Shown here one piece after another: positions 34,200 to 46,144 of a stretch of 64,000 nucleotides of DNA. Each line of letters begins with the position of its first letter. The first letter of the stretch is position 1. The stretch is from Nephrocerus scutellatus (taxonomy: Eukaryota; Arthropoda; Insecta; Diptera; Pipunculidae), in the NCBI GenBank assembly GCA_947095585.1, contig OX352762.1:114234930-114298929 (forward strand), in the 5' to 3' direction. Below the pieces are notes generated by a model. The model saw only the letters and a program-made list of their open reading frames with translations. It had not been told where the DNA came from and did not search any database. The translations under genes were made by a program, and so were the position numbers.

Positions 34200-36785
34200 T
34201 TTTTAAGTCAGCAAAAGAATTAAACCTACCATTATCGGCATTAAAGCAATAAACGAACGACTACACCCTCGTGTGCGTGGCATGAAAATACTTAAGCCAT
34301 ACAAACCTTCACGCACATAAAGAGGAATCTTTACTCGACGAAAACAAATTCGTGTAATCAGTCAAACGGGAAGTCCAATTCAATGAGGGTTATTTGATCA
34401 CCAATGACAATGACACCAATGGCATCTTGATGGGAACAAAACACTTATATCGCAAATGACTTTTCCAACTAGGATTACTACAAGAAGAACACAGAAATAC
34501 CATTCATCGGCATACCAATTAACAAATCTCTATTGCCCGGAAAACCTATGGCTTAGTTGCATGGATCAACACGAATTAGAACATCAATGAGAAGTCTTTG
34601 GGAATGTTTAATAGAATCCTTCACAATATTAATAAAGCCATGAACTTTAAGAATAACAAACGCATACATATTGTAACGAAAAGTAGTTATTAGCGCAGAT
34701 AATGGAATTCGAATCCTAAGATAAATCGTACATACTGATACTAAAGGCATTGAATGAGAATTAAGCACTTTTGAATAGCATACTTTTAGGCTGTAAGATT
34801 TATTAGGTTATTTGAAATGTAACCGCCAGTGAGTTTAAATCATTATGTAATGGTCAAAAATGTAGTCAAACGGGTCTGTGCGGTTTGCCCGCGTTTTGTG
34901 TAGGTACATGAAATTGCACATGTAGTTTATTTTTAGAAGATGACTCAATACATATCGAAGGGAAGTTGCCGCTATTTTCTGGATATTTCTGCCTATAAGA
35001 TTAAAAGTTGTGGCGTTCTGGTGGCATTCGCTGCAGAGGATTCCTTCATTGTTTAGAATTCAACCAGACAAGTCCAAAAAGTTCTTGCAAAGAAATAAAG
35101 CTACCATCTAAGGGAATTATAGTAAAGTACAAGTGTTGTTGTAATAAGTGTTTTTGTGTACATTTAAAGTTATCACCAATATAAATTGTGAACTTGTATT
35201 ATTTTTACTGTCTGTTTATTAAAGATGTTATTTGTAAATTAAAAAACTTGTGTTTGCATAATCCTTTACGAACTCGAAAGCGGCTTCAAAGGCTTGATCA
35301 TATTTAAAGAATAAAATAAGATTCAAACTAACAAAGTACGTCTTCAATTCGGTTCACAATACATTGCAGAAAAAGACGAGAAAACTTGGCATCAGTGCGT
35401 GAATGAAAAAGGCAAGTTGCGGTGTCAAAAACACACATGCAATGGCAACATAAGTATTCACAAGATGTATTTGGGTCATCCATTAAAGCTTTTTTTTTCA
35501 TACATTTAGACTGTGAAATAGTATGCCGTACTAATAAGCAATGTAGTGTGCACATTAAAAATAGCCTCCACATATTTTCGCAACTAACTCACTCACTAGT
35601 GTTCGTTATTAGTAAGGTGGGTGCAGTGTTCTTTTATTAGTTAAGCTAAGTGAATGTGAAGAAAATTAACATTACTAAGTTCTGACACTATCGATCCATT
35701 GTACTCTAATTTGTTAGGAAAAAACATTCAAAGTCATGCGAAGTTTTATAAATTTCTGTTTTTTTTAACTGGGGTTTTCTTTAGTGTTAAGCGTCGGATA
35801 TACCTACTTTAAGATAAAACAACAAGTTGTAATCTGGATAGTGGATCTAACTTGTAACGCATGTTCTCTGGATGTATAGCTTCAGTTAAGATCGATCAGA
35901 ATTGGCAAAATCTCCTCTTTATGCAAATATTTCAGAATTATTTTTTAAAATCCTTGTTTTCAAGAAATGACGCAACAAAAAATCCACTGAACTATCCACG
36001 AACTACGAACATCTCTGCCGCAGAACAAGAGTGCACCTGTCCTTTTTTTCGGAATTTCTTGTCGTCCGGTCATTGTATGTGGTCGCTGTGCAGACGTAAA
36101 ACGTCAGACGTCGGCATTTTGATTATTTGTGTTTGCATTATTTCTCGAGTTCTTTTTTCATTGTTGTTATTATTGGTGTTTCCTTTCTGTCGTATTTCTT
36201 TTTGGTAAATATCTACTTGCGATACCGACCTCAACAACAAAGAAACCATCGGAATCTACATCATTATAGAGATGTGTACTCCAATGGAGATAGCAGTAGC
36301 TGCAGGTAGAGTCGAAGAGTGCCGATGTCGAACACTCAACCTTATTCCATGACGAATACCTGAATATATTATCCACGTAGGTACGTTAGTGTATTGCTAC
36401 TGATGATGAAGACGATGATGATAATGGTTTCATTTTTAACAGAGTCATACGTCTGAAAACACAGCCAGAAATGAGGAGTATACATAAAGTCATAAGAATT
36501 ATTGTCATTCTTATGACTTATAACACAGAACACATGTTCATTTGATCTGACACTTATATACGAGTATGTATTTGTGCCCAATATCAAATAATAATAAAAA
36601 TGCCAACACAGTCCCTTTGGGAGTGTCTCGTTACCCGAGACACTTCACCTACAGCCTTTAGACAACAACATATTAAATTTTTATTAAAAGTTAAACATAG
36701 TGCAAGTTTGAAACTGCACTGGGTAGGTTAGGTATTGTTGGTAGTTTAAAGTCATGACTTTATAGAACGCAACTCAAGTATTCAA
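34200..36785. other. No recognisable gene
   Basis: AT-rich DNA. The largest frame (35861-36208, 115 codons, plus strand) ends in a hydrophobic stretch but has no known motif and a composition typical of chance frames. No repeats shared with the rest of the window were recognised. Confidence 0.35.
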
Positions 36786-37258
36786 ACTGAATGTTAAAAT
36801 GTAATCTTTATCCCCAAACCAGGCAATAAGCCTAGTAAGCTGCCTAAATCCTATGTACCTATAATTCTTTCATCAGTTGTCCTCAAACCATCTATCCCTC
36901 TGTACTCACTGCACTGAAAGTTTGCATACAGGAAAGGTAAAAGCACAGAAGGTGCCCTTGACTGTCTTGTGAAAAAAAAGAATGCACTTTTCGTTCCAAG
37001 GAAGTGGCTCCGTGTGCTGGCTACGACTCAATAGCAAAAACAATTAGTAGCAGAGATATCGAAGACTCGATCAAGCAATATATAAGGGCCATGCTGGAAA
37101 GTCGAGATATGAATTTCTCCTCAGGAGTGTCTGTCCCTGTGACCGCAGATAATGGGTGCTCAAGGGAGAAGTCCTTTCTACCCTTCTACGGTCACTAGTC
37201 ATCGAAAATCTTCTAGTCGATGACAACACGACCATTTCTAGTGCTATGCAAGAAAGCT

Positions 37259-37360
37259 TTAGTTGGAACATCATTAAGAATTTTAATTCGTGCAGAATTA
37301 GGACATCCTGGGTCATTAATTGGTGATGATCAAATTTATAATGTAATTGTAACAGCTTAT
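37259..37360 (+). pseudogene. Mitochondrial COI fragment in nuclear DNA (NUMT)
   Basis: About 34 codons read [18 protein letters not shown] and then [15 protein letters not shown], the conserved early part of cytochrome c oxidase subunit I (the barcode region). One codon is AGA. The nuclear code would read arginine, but the invertebrate mitochondrial code reads serine, the residue conserved in COI. The histidine after the last TA is changed to tyrosine. Flanking DNA on both sides is LINE sequence, so this is a mitochondrial piece inserted into or joined with nuclear DNA, and not a mitochondrial contig. Confidence 0.9.
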
Positions 37361-37604
37361 TTAAGGTAGAAATATTAGACAGTGCAAACTGGTCCAATAG
37401 TCTCCGACACTAGAAGCTAGAGGTCTGGTCTGATTCACGGATGGATCGAAGATGGAATCTGTAGTTGGAGTTGGTGTCTTTAGACCCAACACCAAATTCT
37501 TGATAACAATGGAAATAATACCCACGGATTTCCAGTCTGAACTCCATGCCATTGAGATCTGCGCTAGGATAACCCTTAGTGCAGGCATTAAGGGCACGGG
37601 AATT

Positions 37605-37885
37605 TATATAATTTATATAGTGGATAAGAGCATGGACTACTGAGCTGGGGGTTCGTGGTTCGAATCCCAGTAGCACCAAAGTATTTCCCACCTCTCGCGA
37701 AAGCTTGACAAGAGTCCGAGAGTAATATCTTGGCATGGAAAGCTTTTCTATTTGCCGTTCAGATCCGACATTAAATTGTAGGTCCCTCCATTTGTGTGCA
37801 AAAAATATGCATGCTCAACACATATGGTTGCGAGAAGCCAGGCCTTGGACCGCATGGTCTGTCGCGCCGATATATTATATTACTG
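37605..37885 (+). mobile_element. tRNA-derived SINE, copy 3
   Basis: The tRNA-like head includes tagtggataagagcatgg and the B-box-like ggttcgtggttcgaatccc. The body has cctctcgcgaaagcttgac, ttaaattgtaggtccc and aggccttggaccgcatgg, and the AT-rich tail is tatattatatta. It lies inside the R1/LOA-like LINE between RNase H and the C-terminal knuckle. A target-site duplication was not recognised. Confidence 0.88.
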
Positions 37886-38514
37886 TGGATTGCGGTATGA
37901 CCTTAAAAAATTAATCTAGGCTCAGAAACGGAATGTAGGATGATGACATATCAAACGAACACATTCTCTGTGAATGTCTAGCATTGCTTTGGTTAAGGAC
38001 GCGTATTTTCCATAGGGAAATATGTTCGTCAGCAGAGTTGAGAAACTATGCCACCAAGAAAATATGTACTATCCTTCACCCGGGAGGTGGTACGTCTCTT
38101 GGATTAGTTAAACCTTATGATACAATAAATCTTTTTTCCAGAAAAGTGATTTCCAGTTTAGCCGTGTAGCTGCCCACTGGCCAGTGGCTTGTGCTGAAAA
38201 CCACACCGTGGTAATGTCTTTTCTTGATCTGTATATCGATTCGGTAGCTAACTTTTATTGTAGGAAGGCCATATCGCTCTTGATGACAGAGTTTATAAGG
38301 TTAATTCTCCTTAGATGTGCTTTGGTGGTATGAAAAAAAAAAAAAGAAGGAGCTAAGCGGGCAACCGACTCTCTCCGTAAAGTCTTTAGAATGTCACACT
38401 GGGATATGTTGTTCAAGTGTTTAGCGATGTGTGCTAGAATGCATCAGAAGGAATCTCCACTGTTATTGCATTTTTATAAATTTAATGCTGTCCACGGGAT
38501 GATTTTAAAATTCT

Positions 38515-38580
38515 GTGTTAAGACTGAATTACAACTATCCATATGTCAAGCTGAGAAGCTCGTTTCACTATCTAATTCTA
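38515..38580 (+). repeat. 440-bp-family end fragment
   Basis: The words agactgaattacaactatcc and agctgagaagctcgtttcac match the left terminal part of the family, inverted with respect to copy D (22745-23182). The rest is absent. Confidence 0.55.
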
Positions 38581-38599
38581 AAATCGAAAGTTCTTAATA

Positions 38600-41030
38600 A
38601 GAGGGAGCTCTACCTAAAAACACATATGGAGCCACAAAATGTATCTTCCACGGTCTTCCTACTATATTTGACCTATTAGTTCATTGCTTAGTGCGGGCCC
38701 TTCATATCCCAGTTCCGTCATATCATCCCGAAGTCTCTACTTACTAATACGCTTGGAGGTGGCACATGTTGATGGAACCTCTAATTCGCCATTTAGCTGG
38801 TCATTCAGCGACTCATGAAAGTGTTTCTCCCTTCATTCCAGAATGCCTTTGAGATCGGTGATTAAATAACCCTCATTGACTTTGTATGTGCAACGCTGTG
38901 TATATTGCGTCATTCGGCGGACTCTGGTAGGTTTTCATGCGGTCGTCGCTCACTGCAATGTTCGGACCAGATTCTTATCCTAGGATGCTTTCTTTTGCCG
39001 ATGAATTATTTTATCATATGTCATTCATATCATTCTTCTCGTGGCTACGTTCCATGAAATTATTGCATTGCTCGGTACGCAACCTTCTTATGTTCAGACG
39101 ATAGATTACTTTCATGATGGCACCAATCATTACGACTACTATCTAAAAATGGAGTCAGCAGTACGAGTGAATGAGAACGTGGGACGTGGTCGATCTGGTT
39201 GTGAGTGGCTCGTAATTTGATATTTTGATAACAAGCAAATAACCCGCTTATAATGTAAGTAATTAAAGATAAAAAAGAGAATCTTATATAAACCCGAAAC
39301 TTTTACTTTTATTCGTATTTGCGCTCTTACCTTGCCTTGACTTTTTCAAGATACTAACCCCCGTCGACGAATTATCGTTTATTTTGCATTACCACTATCA
39401 GTGGCGTTGCTACAACACGTCGCATTAAAAATGAAAATGTATGTGGGCCACGAAAAACTGTTCCACTTGCCAAACAACATTAAGTTCGAGTATCACTCGT
39501 ACCGGTAATAGCTAAGACGGACACATTCATGCCCACTACTCGCCCATGGAAAGAATGCAAACAGTGTGTTCTAGTTCTCGGGTTGATATTATTGTTTTGA
39601 AATTTTATTACATTGTCGAAACATGTATATTTTAGGTATATTATGTAGAGTGTAGTGACGACGGGCACATAGGAAAAACCAGAGGGAAATTCACTCTAAA
39701 GTCATAGCGTGGAGGAACGCAAGGTTTAATATTTTTAAGTGCTACGAGTGTTTTACATTTTTGGCTTCACTTCGGATTTCTAGGCAATTCATCCCACATG
39801 GTGGATTGTTAGATAGATTATAGCATTAGTGAGACAACTGGAATTACATTTAAGCTCATCGTATTTATCATTATGGTGCAATAATTTATACGACGTACAC
39901 TGACAAATCAATATACTCATAAGTCATAACTATACATTCTATGTTGTCTTGAGTGAAACTGCATACATCCCACTGAACACAGGCATTGGTGCGTCATTGT
40001 GATTTTGACTTTTAAAATAGCCTGGCTGACGAAATTATCGATTAGTGGTATGTAGTAGCATTGAGTGGAATTTCCAAAACTTGATAAGATAAGCGATAGG
40101 CTTAGCAGAAATTTATTTGATGAATACAGAGTTGGCTAAAATAACCACTCGGTGGGGATGGGAGAAAGAGCTAGCCAAAGATTGTTTGTAAAATCCTCTA
40201 AAGCTGATGAATCCAATCGTAAATTCAAAAAAATGTTATTGTATCGAGATTTCTAGATGTATTGTGATAGATAGTTGCAGTTTTTGGATTGTTATAGATA
40301 GATAGTTGCAGTTTTGCAATTGCTTTTTTGCAGTTACAGGTTTTACCGTTGTCAGGCTACTTGTGTTCTATTTGAAAAGGGAGCTTAGAAAGGAAATCAG
40401 TATATATAACATCATACAATTCACAAAGATTAATAGGACACAGCAACGGCAACAAAAAAGACTAAGCCTTTGTTGAAAGAATCAGATATAGACTAGGCCG
40501 CCTAGAGATGATGACGCTTATAAAGGATGTTTAAGGGTGCCAAGACCACAGTTTAATACCGGTTTCTAAATTTTGGTTAATTTTTCTTTATTAGTTTATT
40601 AGACAGATCTTATCACTTGTACCTGACAGCTTCTGGTCGACTCTGGTATTGCAGAGATAATGAAAATTGAAACCCCATACCAACGACAAAGTTGTCCGAG
40701 TCGACGTGATCACCTTGCTACATTTATACATTTATGTCTATAGTATAGTTTTTTTTTATTTGGTCTATCAACACGTGATCTCTCTAATTACGAGTGACTC
40801 TATTCGGGAAAATCCAGGAGAGACCTTGTGGATTTCTCTACGCGTAACGCATTTTCTAAGACTCGTTGTCGTTGTCAACTGTTATTAGTATTATTTAGCA
40901 AACCACCAGTAGGTACACCGAAATTTTGTTGCATTTAAAACTCCCTGACAATTTTTGACAACATGAACGTTTCCTTTCAATTTAGAGAGAATTCCTCTTT
41001 TACGTCCATTCTTTCTTTCTGGCCGTTTTC
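38600..41030. other. No recognisable gene
   Basis: Short frames only. A small duplication of gatagatagttgcagttttt occurs near 40265-40315. Nothing else was recognised. Confidence 0.35.
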
Positions 41031-41037
41031 GTTATTA

Positions 41038-41098
41038 TAATAATAATATTTAGAACGGCAAACCAAGGCCCTAGCTTCTCGCAACCATTCGTGGCTTT
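41038..41098 (-). mobile_element. SINE 3' end, copy 4 (fragment)
   Basis: On the minus strand it reads tggttgcgagaagctagggc followed by cttggtttgccgttctaaat and (ATT)n. This corresponds to the last 60 bases of the SINE family at 29401-29700. Confidence 0.75.
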
Positions 41099-41162
41099 AA
41101 AAATACCAGTATTGTTATAAAATCTAAGTAGAAATCTTTATCGCACATAAATACATCGCATG

Positions 41163-41640
41163 TACGAGGGCGGATCAATAAGTCCGTGACTTTTTGAGTG
41201 AAACACAGGTTTTTGGATAAAAAATCATTTTAATTTTCAATATAGTCTCCTTTGAGCTCTATACACTTTGTCCAACGTTTCTCCAATTTTTTATCCCTTC
41301 CAATCCCTTGTTTGTTTGTTTGGAGTTAAATCTCTTTTCGCCGGGCCATTTCTTCAGGTTTGGAAACAAGAAATAATCACTCGGGGCTAAATCCGGAGAA
41401 TAGGGCGGATGAGCGAGCATCCAAAAACAAACTGTGGCCATGGCCGACAGACCTACTTTGGCCTTCTTTCGCACAAGTTTACACGGAGAAACCAACTGTC
41501 TTGATTGTTCCTTGGTCTCTGGTGTGTTATGATGGATTCACGATTCGTCTACGATTACGAAACGGTATAAAAACTCGTTCGGGTTACGGCTGAACATCGC
41601 CAAGCACTCTTTTGAAGTGGTAAGTGGTGGTAAAATTCAC
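41163..41640 (-). mobile_element. Mariner element with 3' terminal repeat and internally deleted transposase
   Basis: The end tacgagggcggatcaataag at 41163 is a mariner terminal inverted repeat. On the minus strand, frames near 41500-41580 encode RFVIVDESWIHHNTPETKEQ with the first catalytic aspartate. The frame 41259-41495 continues with KLVRKKAKVGLSAMATVCFW and then HPPYSPDLAPSDYFLFPNLK with the third catalytic aspartate. The segment between FW and HPPYSPDLAP is far too short, so the part with the second catalytic aspartate has been deleted. It is non-functional. The mariner end at 28408 matches this end. Confidence 0.85.
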
Positions 41641-41859
41641 GAGGATGTCTGCTTTCAATGGCTGTCAAACACAAACTAAATGACGGACCTTGTTTAAATT
41701 TTGACATTGAGAACAGCTGGACCTATTTTTTAAAAATTTTCGTCTTAGTCCCAGTAAGATCAACACGCGATCATAACTCACGATTTGAATGATGTTTTCC
41801 CGTAATTCTTTGTTTGTTTATTTATTATTTCATTTTACACAAACAGTGTTGTGCAGTAA

Positions 41860-42720
41860 ATTTTGTTGTATTTCTTGATTTCTATGGATCAAATGGATGG
41901 ATCAAAGAAAGCAGAAGGCACCCGTGGGGGAGTCCATGGGCCAAGAACCAAATACTCTGAAGCAATGGGGCAGTACCCGAGCATATTACAGGCAGAAGTA
42001 CATGCCATCGAAAGATGTACTCACTTTAATCTGGAGAAAAACTACGTGAGGCCGGAAATAGCCATCATGACAGAAAGCTAAGCTGCGCTTAAAGCCCTAG
42101 ATGCATTCCACATCACGTCAAGACTGGTGGAGGAGTGTAAGGCGAAGCTATACAGACTTGGCGAAGTAAACAAGGTACGTGTGTACTGGGTTCCAGGACA
42201 CACTGGCATAGAAGGGAATGATTCAGCGGATATGCTCACTAACAAAGGAGCAGAAACTCCGCTTGTAGGACCAGAGCATGGCATAGGGTACCGCAAATTG
42301 CGGGAGGAGATACGCAGAATAGGTAAAGCAACTGCTGCCGTAAGATGCGAAAATCTCTCAGGTCTAAGACAAACAAAGGAAATGATGGGGAACTATGACC
42401 CAAAGAGGTCTCTCTCGATATTGGGACTTAGTAGAAGTAATGCAAGAATCATTACGGGTTTTCTAACAGGTCATTGTAGACTGAAGGGGCACCTAAAGAA
42501 AATAAAACTAGAAGAGGATGGCAGCTGCAGGCTTTGTGGGCGAGCGGAGGAAACCACCTTCTCACCTTCTTCTCAATGAATACGGAGCAACGATCCGAAA
42601 GGGGAGAGACCACTTGGGAACTCACGCGATCTCAGAGTCAGCACGGCATTCACTGAGCCCACACCATACCATTAGGTTCATAAGAGCAATTGGTATTAAG
42701 GGGGTACTATAGGGACGGGC
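41860..42720 (+). mobile_element. LINE RNase H domain and C-terminal knuckle
   Basis: The start of RNase H (SKKAEGTRGGVHGP, then ILQAEVHAIERC) is in frame at 41863-42078, ending in TES plus a stop where the family has DSQAAL. The frame 42127-42579 continues with VYWVPGHTGIEGNDSADMLT (conserved H and D), then ITGFLTGHCRLKGHL and CRLCGRAEET, the start of the CxxC knuckle. It is better preserved than other LINE pieces here. The reverse transcriptase upstream is absent. The 3' part ends near a (TCATCA)-like tail at 42795-42815. Confidence 0.85.
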
Positions 42721-42829
42721 ATGCTCTGTCTCCAGTTAGTTAGGGTGATCGCAATATATCCTTATGGGTCGCAGAGCTATTGGTAGATACCCCTTTTTCA
42801 TCATCGTCATCATAATTACTTAATTATTA

Positions 42830-44260
42830 TTTTGGAAAATCCTTCGCTTAAGTAGGTACCTACTTGGGAATTACGCCAAAACAAAGAAACTATTAAAGTG
42901 CAAAATACAAAATAATTGTAGGTCATTCGTATAGGTAAGAGAAACAATGTAACAAAGAACCTTCTTGAACCATTCTCTTTTAATTAAGATGTTGAACAAT
43001 AATGTTCATGTATTCTAGCTTCAATCATGATAATTGCACTCCAATTTACGTACCCTTCAGGCTCGTCAAGGTGAACATCAACAAGTAAAACATGTCCACA
43101 CTTAATGTTGAAAAGCGACGACATTCTGCATTACATCAGCGCAGGACATTTTGCAGCGCTCATTTAACTGAAAACCACGGCTGACAAAGGACCACTCATA
43201 AATTTACATTTAAATGGATGTAATGATAACGAATACAAACAACACAGCTCATACTCCACTCATACCTACCTATACAAAAACATTGTCCTAGTTTCGTTTA
43301 ATAGTTGTTGTGTAAGAGAATGAGACTAAATTCAAGGATTTGAGCCTTCTTTCCTTCCAATCTCTTTAATTCTGTATGATATGTGTCTGCTAAAGCAATC
43401 CTTTTTTAAAATAACCGAGCAAAGAAGGGCACAGGATTTGCTGTAGTAGGTACATACATATATATGCCCAGAATACCATTCATCTTTGTGAATTGCAAAT
43501 AGCAAATCATTTAACTCAATGGGAATGATAGGCGAGGGTATTTGTGTTTCATTTCTCAAGGACATTATAAGTACATAGTGTTTGGATGAGAACAGGGATA
43601 TTAATAAGAGCATTATTGTTTCAAATTACGTTTGTTTTTACACATTTACTGGTACCATTTAGTTTGAGTCTTTTAAAAATTGTTTCAACTGCACTATTTT
43701 GTGTATTCTTACAAGTACATAAGGGTATATATAATAGTACTTATGTCATTATCTTCGAGTACGTGTACTTACATGACCGCATCTTCTTTTTCAATTGATA
43801 CTGCGCATTGTGCCGATGACGCGACCGATGAACACATTCAATTAAGTATCAATCTAAGAAATAAATTGTCGGCTGGACGATGTGGTTTGAATTAAATTAC
43901 ATTAGATAGAGATACACAAAAAAAAGGAGAAACCGTCGCGGTGCTTAATCGTTTGATGTGCTTAGAGCATATTATATATGCATTAGGTGTCACTTGCATA
44001 TGCTATCTAGTTCTTGACACGTGTTACTAGTTGATTGACGTTTCAGAAATTGTACAGCAGCGCAAAGAAAGAACAATTTAAATCATTCTAGGAATGGCAA
44101 GGAATGCTTGTTTCAATTCGGAATCTACAGATAGGTTTTCTCAATCACATAACATCGATGTACCCGCGAAGATAAAATATTTCCAGTGTCTTCCTCAATA
44201 GCCTGCAACATCTTCAACGAAAAAGTTTCCTATTGTCACTATTTTTAACAGAAAAATAGC
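42830..44260. other. No recognisable gene
   Basis: AT-rich, with short motif-free frames. Confidence 0.35.
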
Positions 44261-44267
44261 TTAGATA

Positions 44268-44345
44268 TCTATACTAATATTATAAAGAGGTAATGTTAGT
44301 TTGTGTGCAGGAGGTAATCTTCGGAACTAGTGGACCGATTTCAAA
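44268..44345 (+). repeat. Insect dispersed-repeat start
   Basis: The segment ctatactaatattataaag...gtttgtgtg...ggaccgatttcaaaaatt matches the general pattern of a widespread insect repeat start (tactaatattataaagaggtaa...tggaccgatttgaaaaa). It is a fragment of uncertain class. Confidence 0.4.
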
Positions 44346-44739
44346 AATTATTTCACCAATGTTTAGAATGGACTTTCAGCATAGGCTATATATTATATGT
44401 AAATATTATAAATAACAGGGCCTTTTGTGGCGACCAATTTTGTAACTAACCAACTTAAGTGGACGAGAAAACGGTCGCGTATCATAATGACTGTGTGCGT
44501 ATCGCGTATCATAATCACTGTGTGCTGCACTGCTATAGCAGCATCATAATGAGTGTGTGCTATGTGCTTCGTGTTAAAACACCTTCCGGTCGATATCATA
44601 CGGAAATACTGCGAAATTTTTAATAACTTGCTCAATAATCACTACTTATGACTTGCTGAAAAACATCGAAGGTTTTTCAAGTAATAAAGAAAAAAGGGTT
44701 CCTTCTGATCCTGCGGCCAATCAATCTCTTGCCTAATAT

Positions 44740-44965
44740 CGGAAAAGTTTTAGAAGTGGTTATTAGCAAGTGAATTTTGAACGTGTGCGACGAAACAGAG
44801 ATTATACCGCGGAACCAATTTGGGTTCAATCAAAACCACTTGGCAGTACACGCTGTGACTAAACAGATGTCAACTGGCATCTAAATGATTAGAGAAATAC
44901 GGCTGCCTGTCTAACCTCGAAAAAGTCTTTGACACGGTTATGGATCAATCCGTTTATTTATAAAA
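44740..44965 (+). mobile_element. LINE reverse-transcriptase fragment
   Basis: A frame encodes NQFGFNQNHLAVHAVTKQMS followed, after a stop and frameshift, by LEKVFDTV. This is the FGFR--HST-HA...DLEKAFDTV region of a LINE reverse transcriptase. Confidence 0.6.
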
Positions 44966-44998
44966 AAAACAACCCATAAAAATTAAAATTTTTCATGT

Positions 44999-45368
44999 AA
45001 ATGCTCTAATAGGAGATGGGTATTTGTTAATATTTGAAGAAAATCGAGCTAATTTTTAAAAAAAATTTATGGGCACTCCTGGGTCTTCAGGGCCCGTTCA
45101 CTCCAAGAACTTTACAAAAAAATTTGTGCATCTGAGATACACATGTGTTATTAAATTTGAAGAAAATCAGGTTAATTTTTTAAAAAAATTTTATGGGGCC
45201 CCACGAACCCGCGGCCCGGGGTCTCCAAAATTTTTACAAAACGTGTTTTCCATGGGAGATACACATGCGTATACAATTTGAATAAAATCGAGTAAATTTT
45301 GTAAAATATTTGTATGGGATCCCCCCCGACCCCGTGGCCCGAGGGGCAACAAATTTTAATAGAAAGTT
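44999..45368. repeat. Three-unit ~121-bp tandem repeat
   Basis: Three diverged units begin at equivalent points 45013, 45134 and 45256 (gagat plus gggtatttg/acacatgtg/acacatgcg). Each continues with atttgaa-aaaatcgagt-like and ttttatgggg-like blocks and a GC-rich end. Spacings are 121 and 122 bp. Confidence 0.75.
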
Positions 45369-45479
45369 TTGTCTCCAAGATTCCGCGACAGACGACCGAC
45401 TGCCGACCGACATTCGTGCCACGGGCAAGTAAAGTTAATATAGAGAATTTAATTATAAGATATGGGTTTCCACATCATT

Positions 45480-46140
45480 CAGTAAATATGATTATAGGTC
45501 TGAAGCTTTCAACATGTGAGCGAACATATTGTAATAATAAGCATTACGGACAACATTAGCCGAATATGAGCCCACACCAGTACAGAGGAAACAGTCGACA
45601 ACACCCGAGATCTCTGAATGGGGACATCTCTAAAGGAGGACACTGTCGGAAAACACAGTCTACACGACAACACTTTTGGATATGGACTTAGGCTGATTGA
45701 CTTTGCTGCGGAAAGGAATGTCACTAATGCACGCAGCCGGGAATAAACACAGGGTCGACCAAATTGATCGCGATGCTTTGCTTTGCGTGACGTGTCACCA
45801 CTACTCTAAATTTGACTCGGAACAGCCAAGCTAGGTATAGGGTTATCCCAAACACGGGCGTCAGACAAGGATGCCTTTTATCACCGTTGCTGTATACAGA
45901 AGCACTTGACTGTGTTATTGAAATTGGGTAATTTGGGACTTTGGATAATCGGGATACTAACTGGAGATACTGCAGTAACATACCTGAACGAGACCGTAAC
46001 AAAAATAAGGCAAATAGATACTGGTGGCTCGACTAGGGTGCGACTAAAATTTAACCGTATAAGCAAACACAGGGGTTGCGCCTCGGTTAGTTCGCATTAT
46101 GGGTATCATGGAATTGTCATATTGGAAGCTTTATGATGCC
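45480..46140 (+). mobile_element. RTE-like LINE remnant (endonuclease end and RT core)
   Basis: A frame near 45655-45730 encodes LHDNTFGYGLRLIDFAAERN, typical of the later endonuclease part. Near 45850-45930 another frame gives NTGVRQGCLLSPLLYTEALD, a reverse-transcriptase core block. Most of the RT N-terminal half between them is missing. There are many frameshifts. Confidence 0.6.
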
Positions 46141-46144
46141 GGTT

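Larger units (their letters stand above)
36790..38170 (+). mobile_element. R1/LOA-like LINE remnant carrying a NUMT and a SINE
   Basis: Sister copy of 8180-9560. RT start blocks are at 36790-36990 (CNLYPQTRQ frame, then RKGKSTEGALDCLVKKK). A frame at 37010-37190 encodes GYDSIAKTISSRDIEDSIKQ and a decayed continuation. The RNase H start lies at 37430-37600 (FTDGSKMESVVGVGVFRPN, SELHAIEICA). The C-terminal knuckle and tail are at 37900-38140 (HILCECLALLWLRTRIFHRE). The LINE is interrupted by mitochondrial DNA at 37259-37360 and by a SINE at about 37605-37885. Confidence 0.75.

Noticed and set aside
35861..36208. 115-codon plus-strand frame
   Set aside because: No motif, no splice signals in phase, and codon content of AT-rich intergenic DNA.
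42127..42579. Intact host RNase H gene
   Set aside because: The frame sits in LINE context (knuckle immediately downstream, upstream half separated by a stop) and lacks the N-terminal half in one frame.
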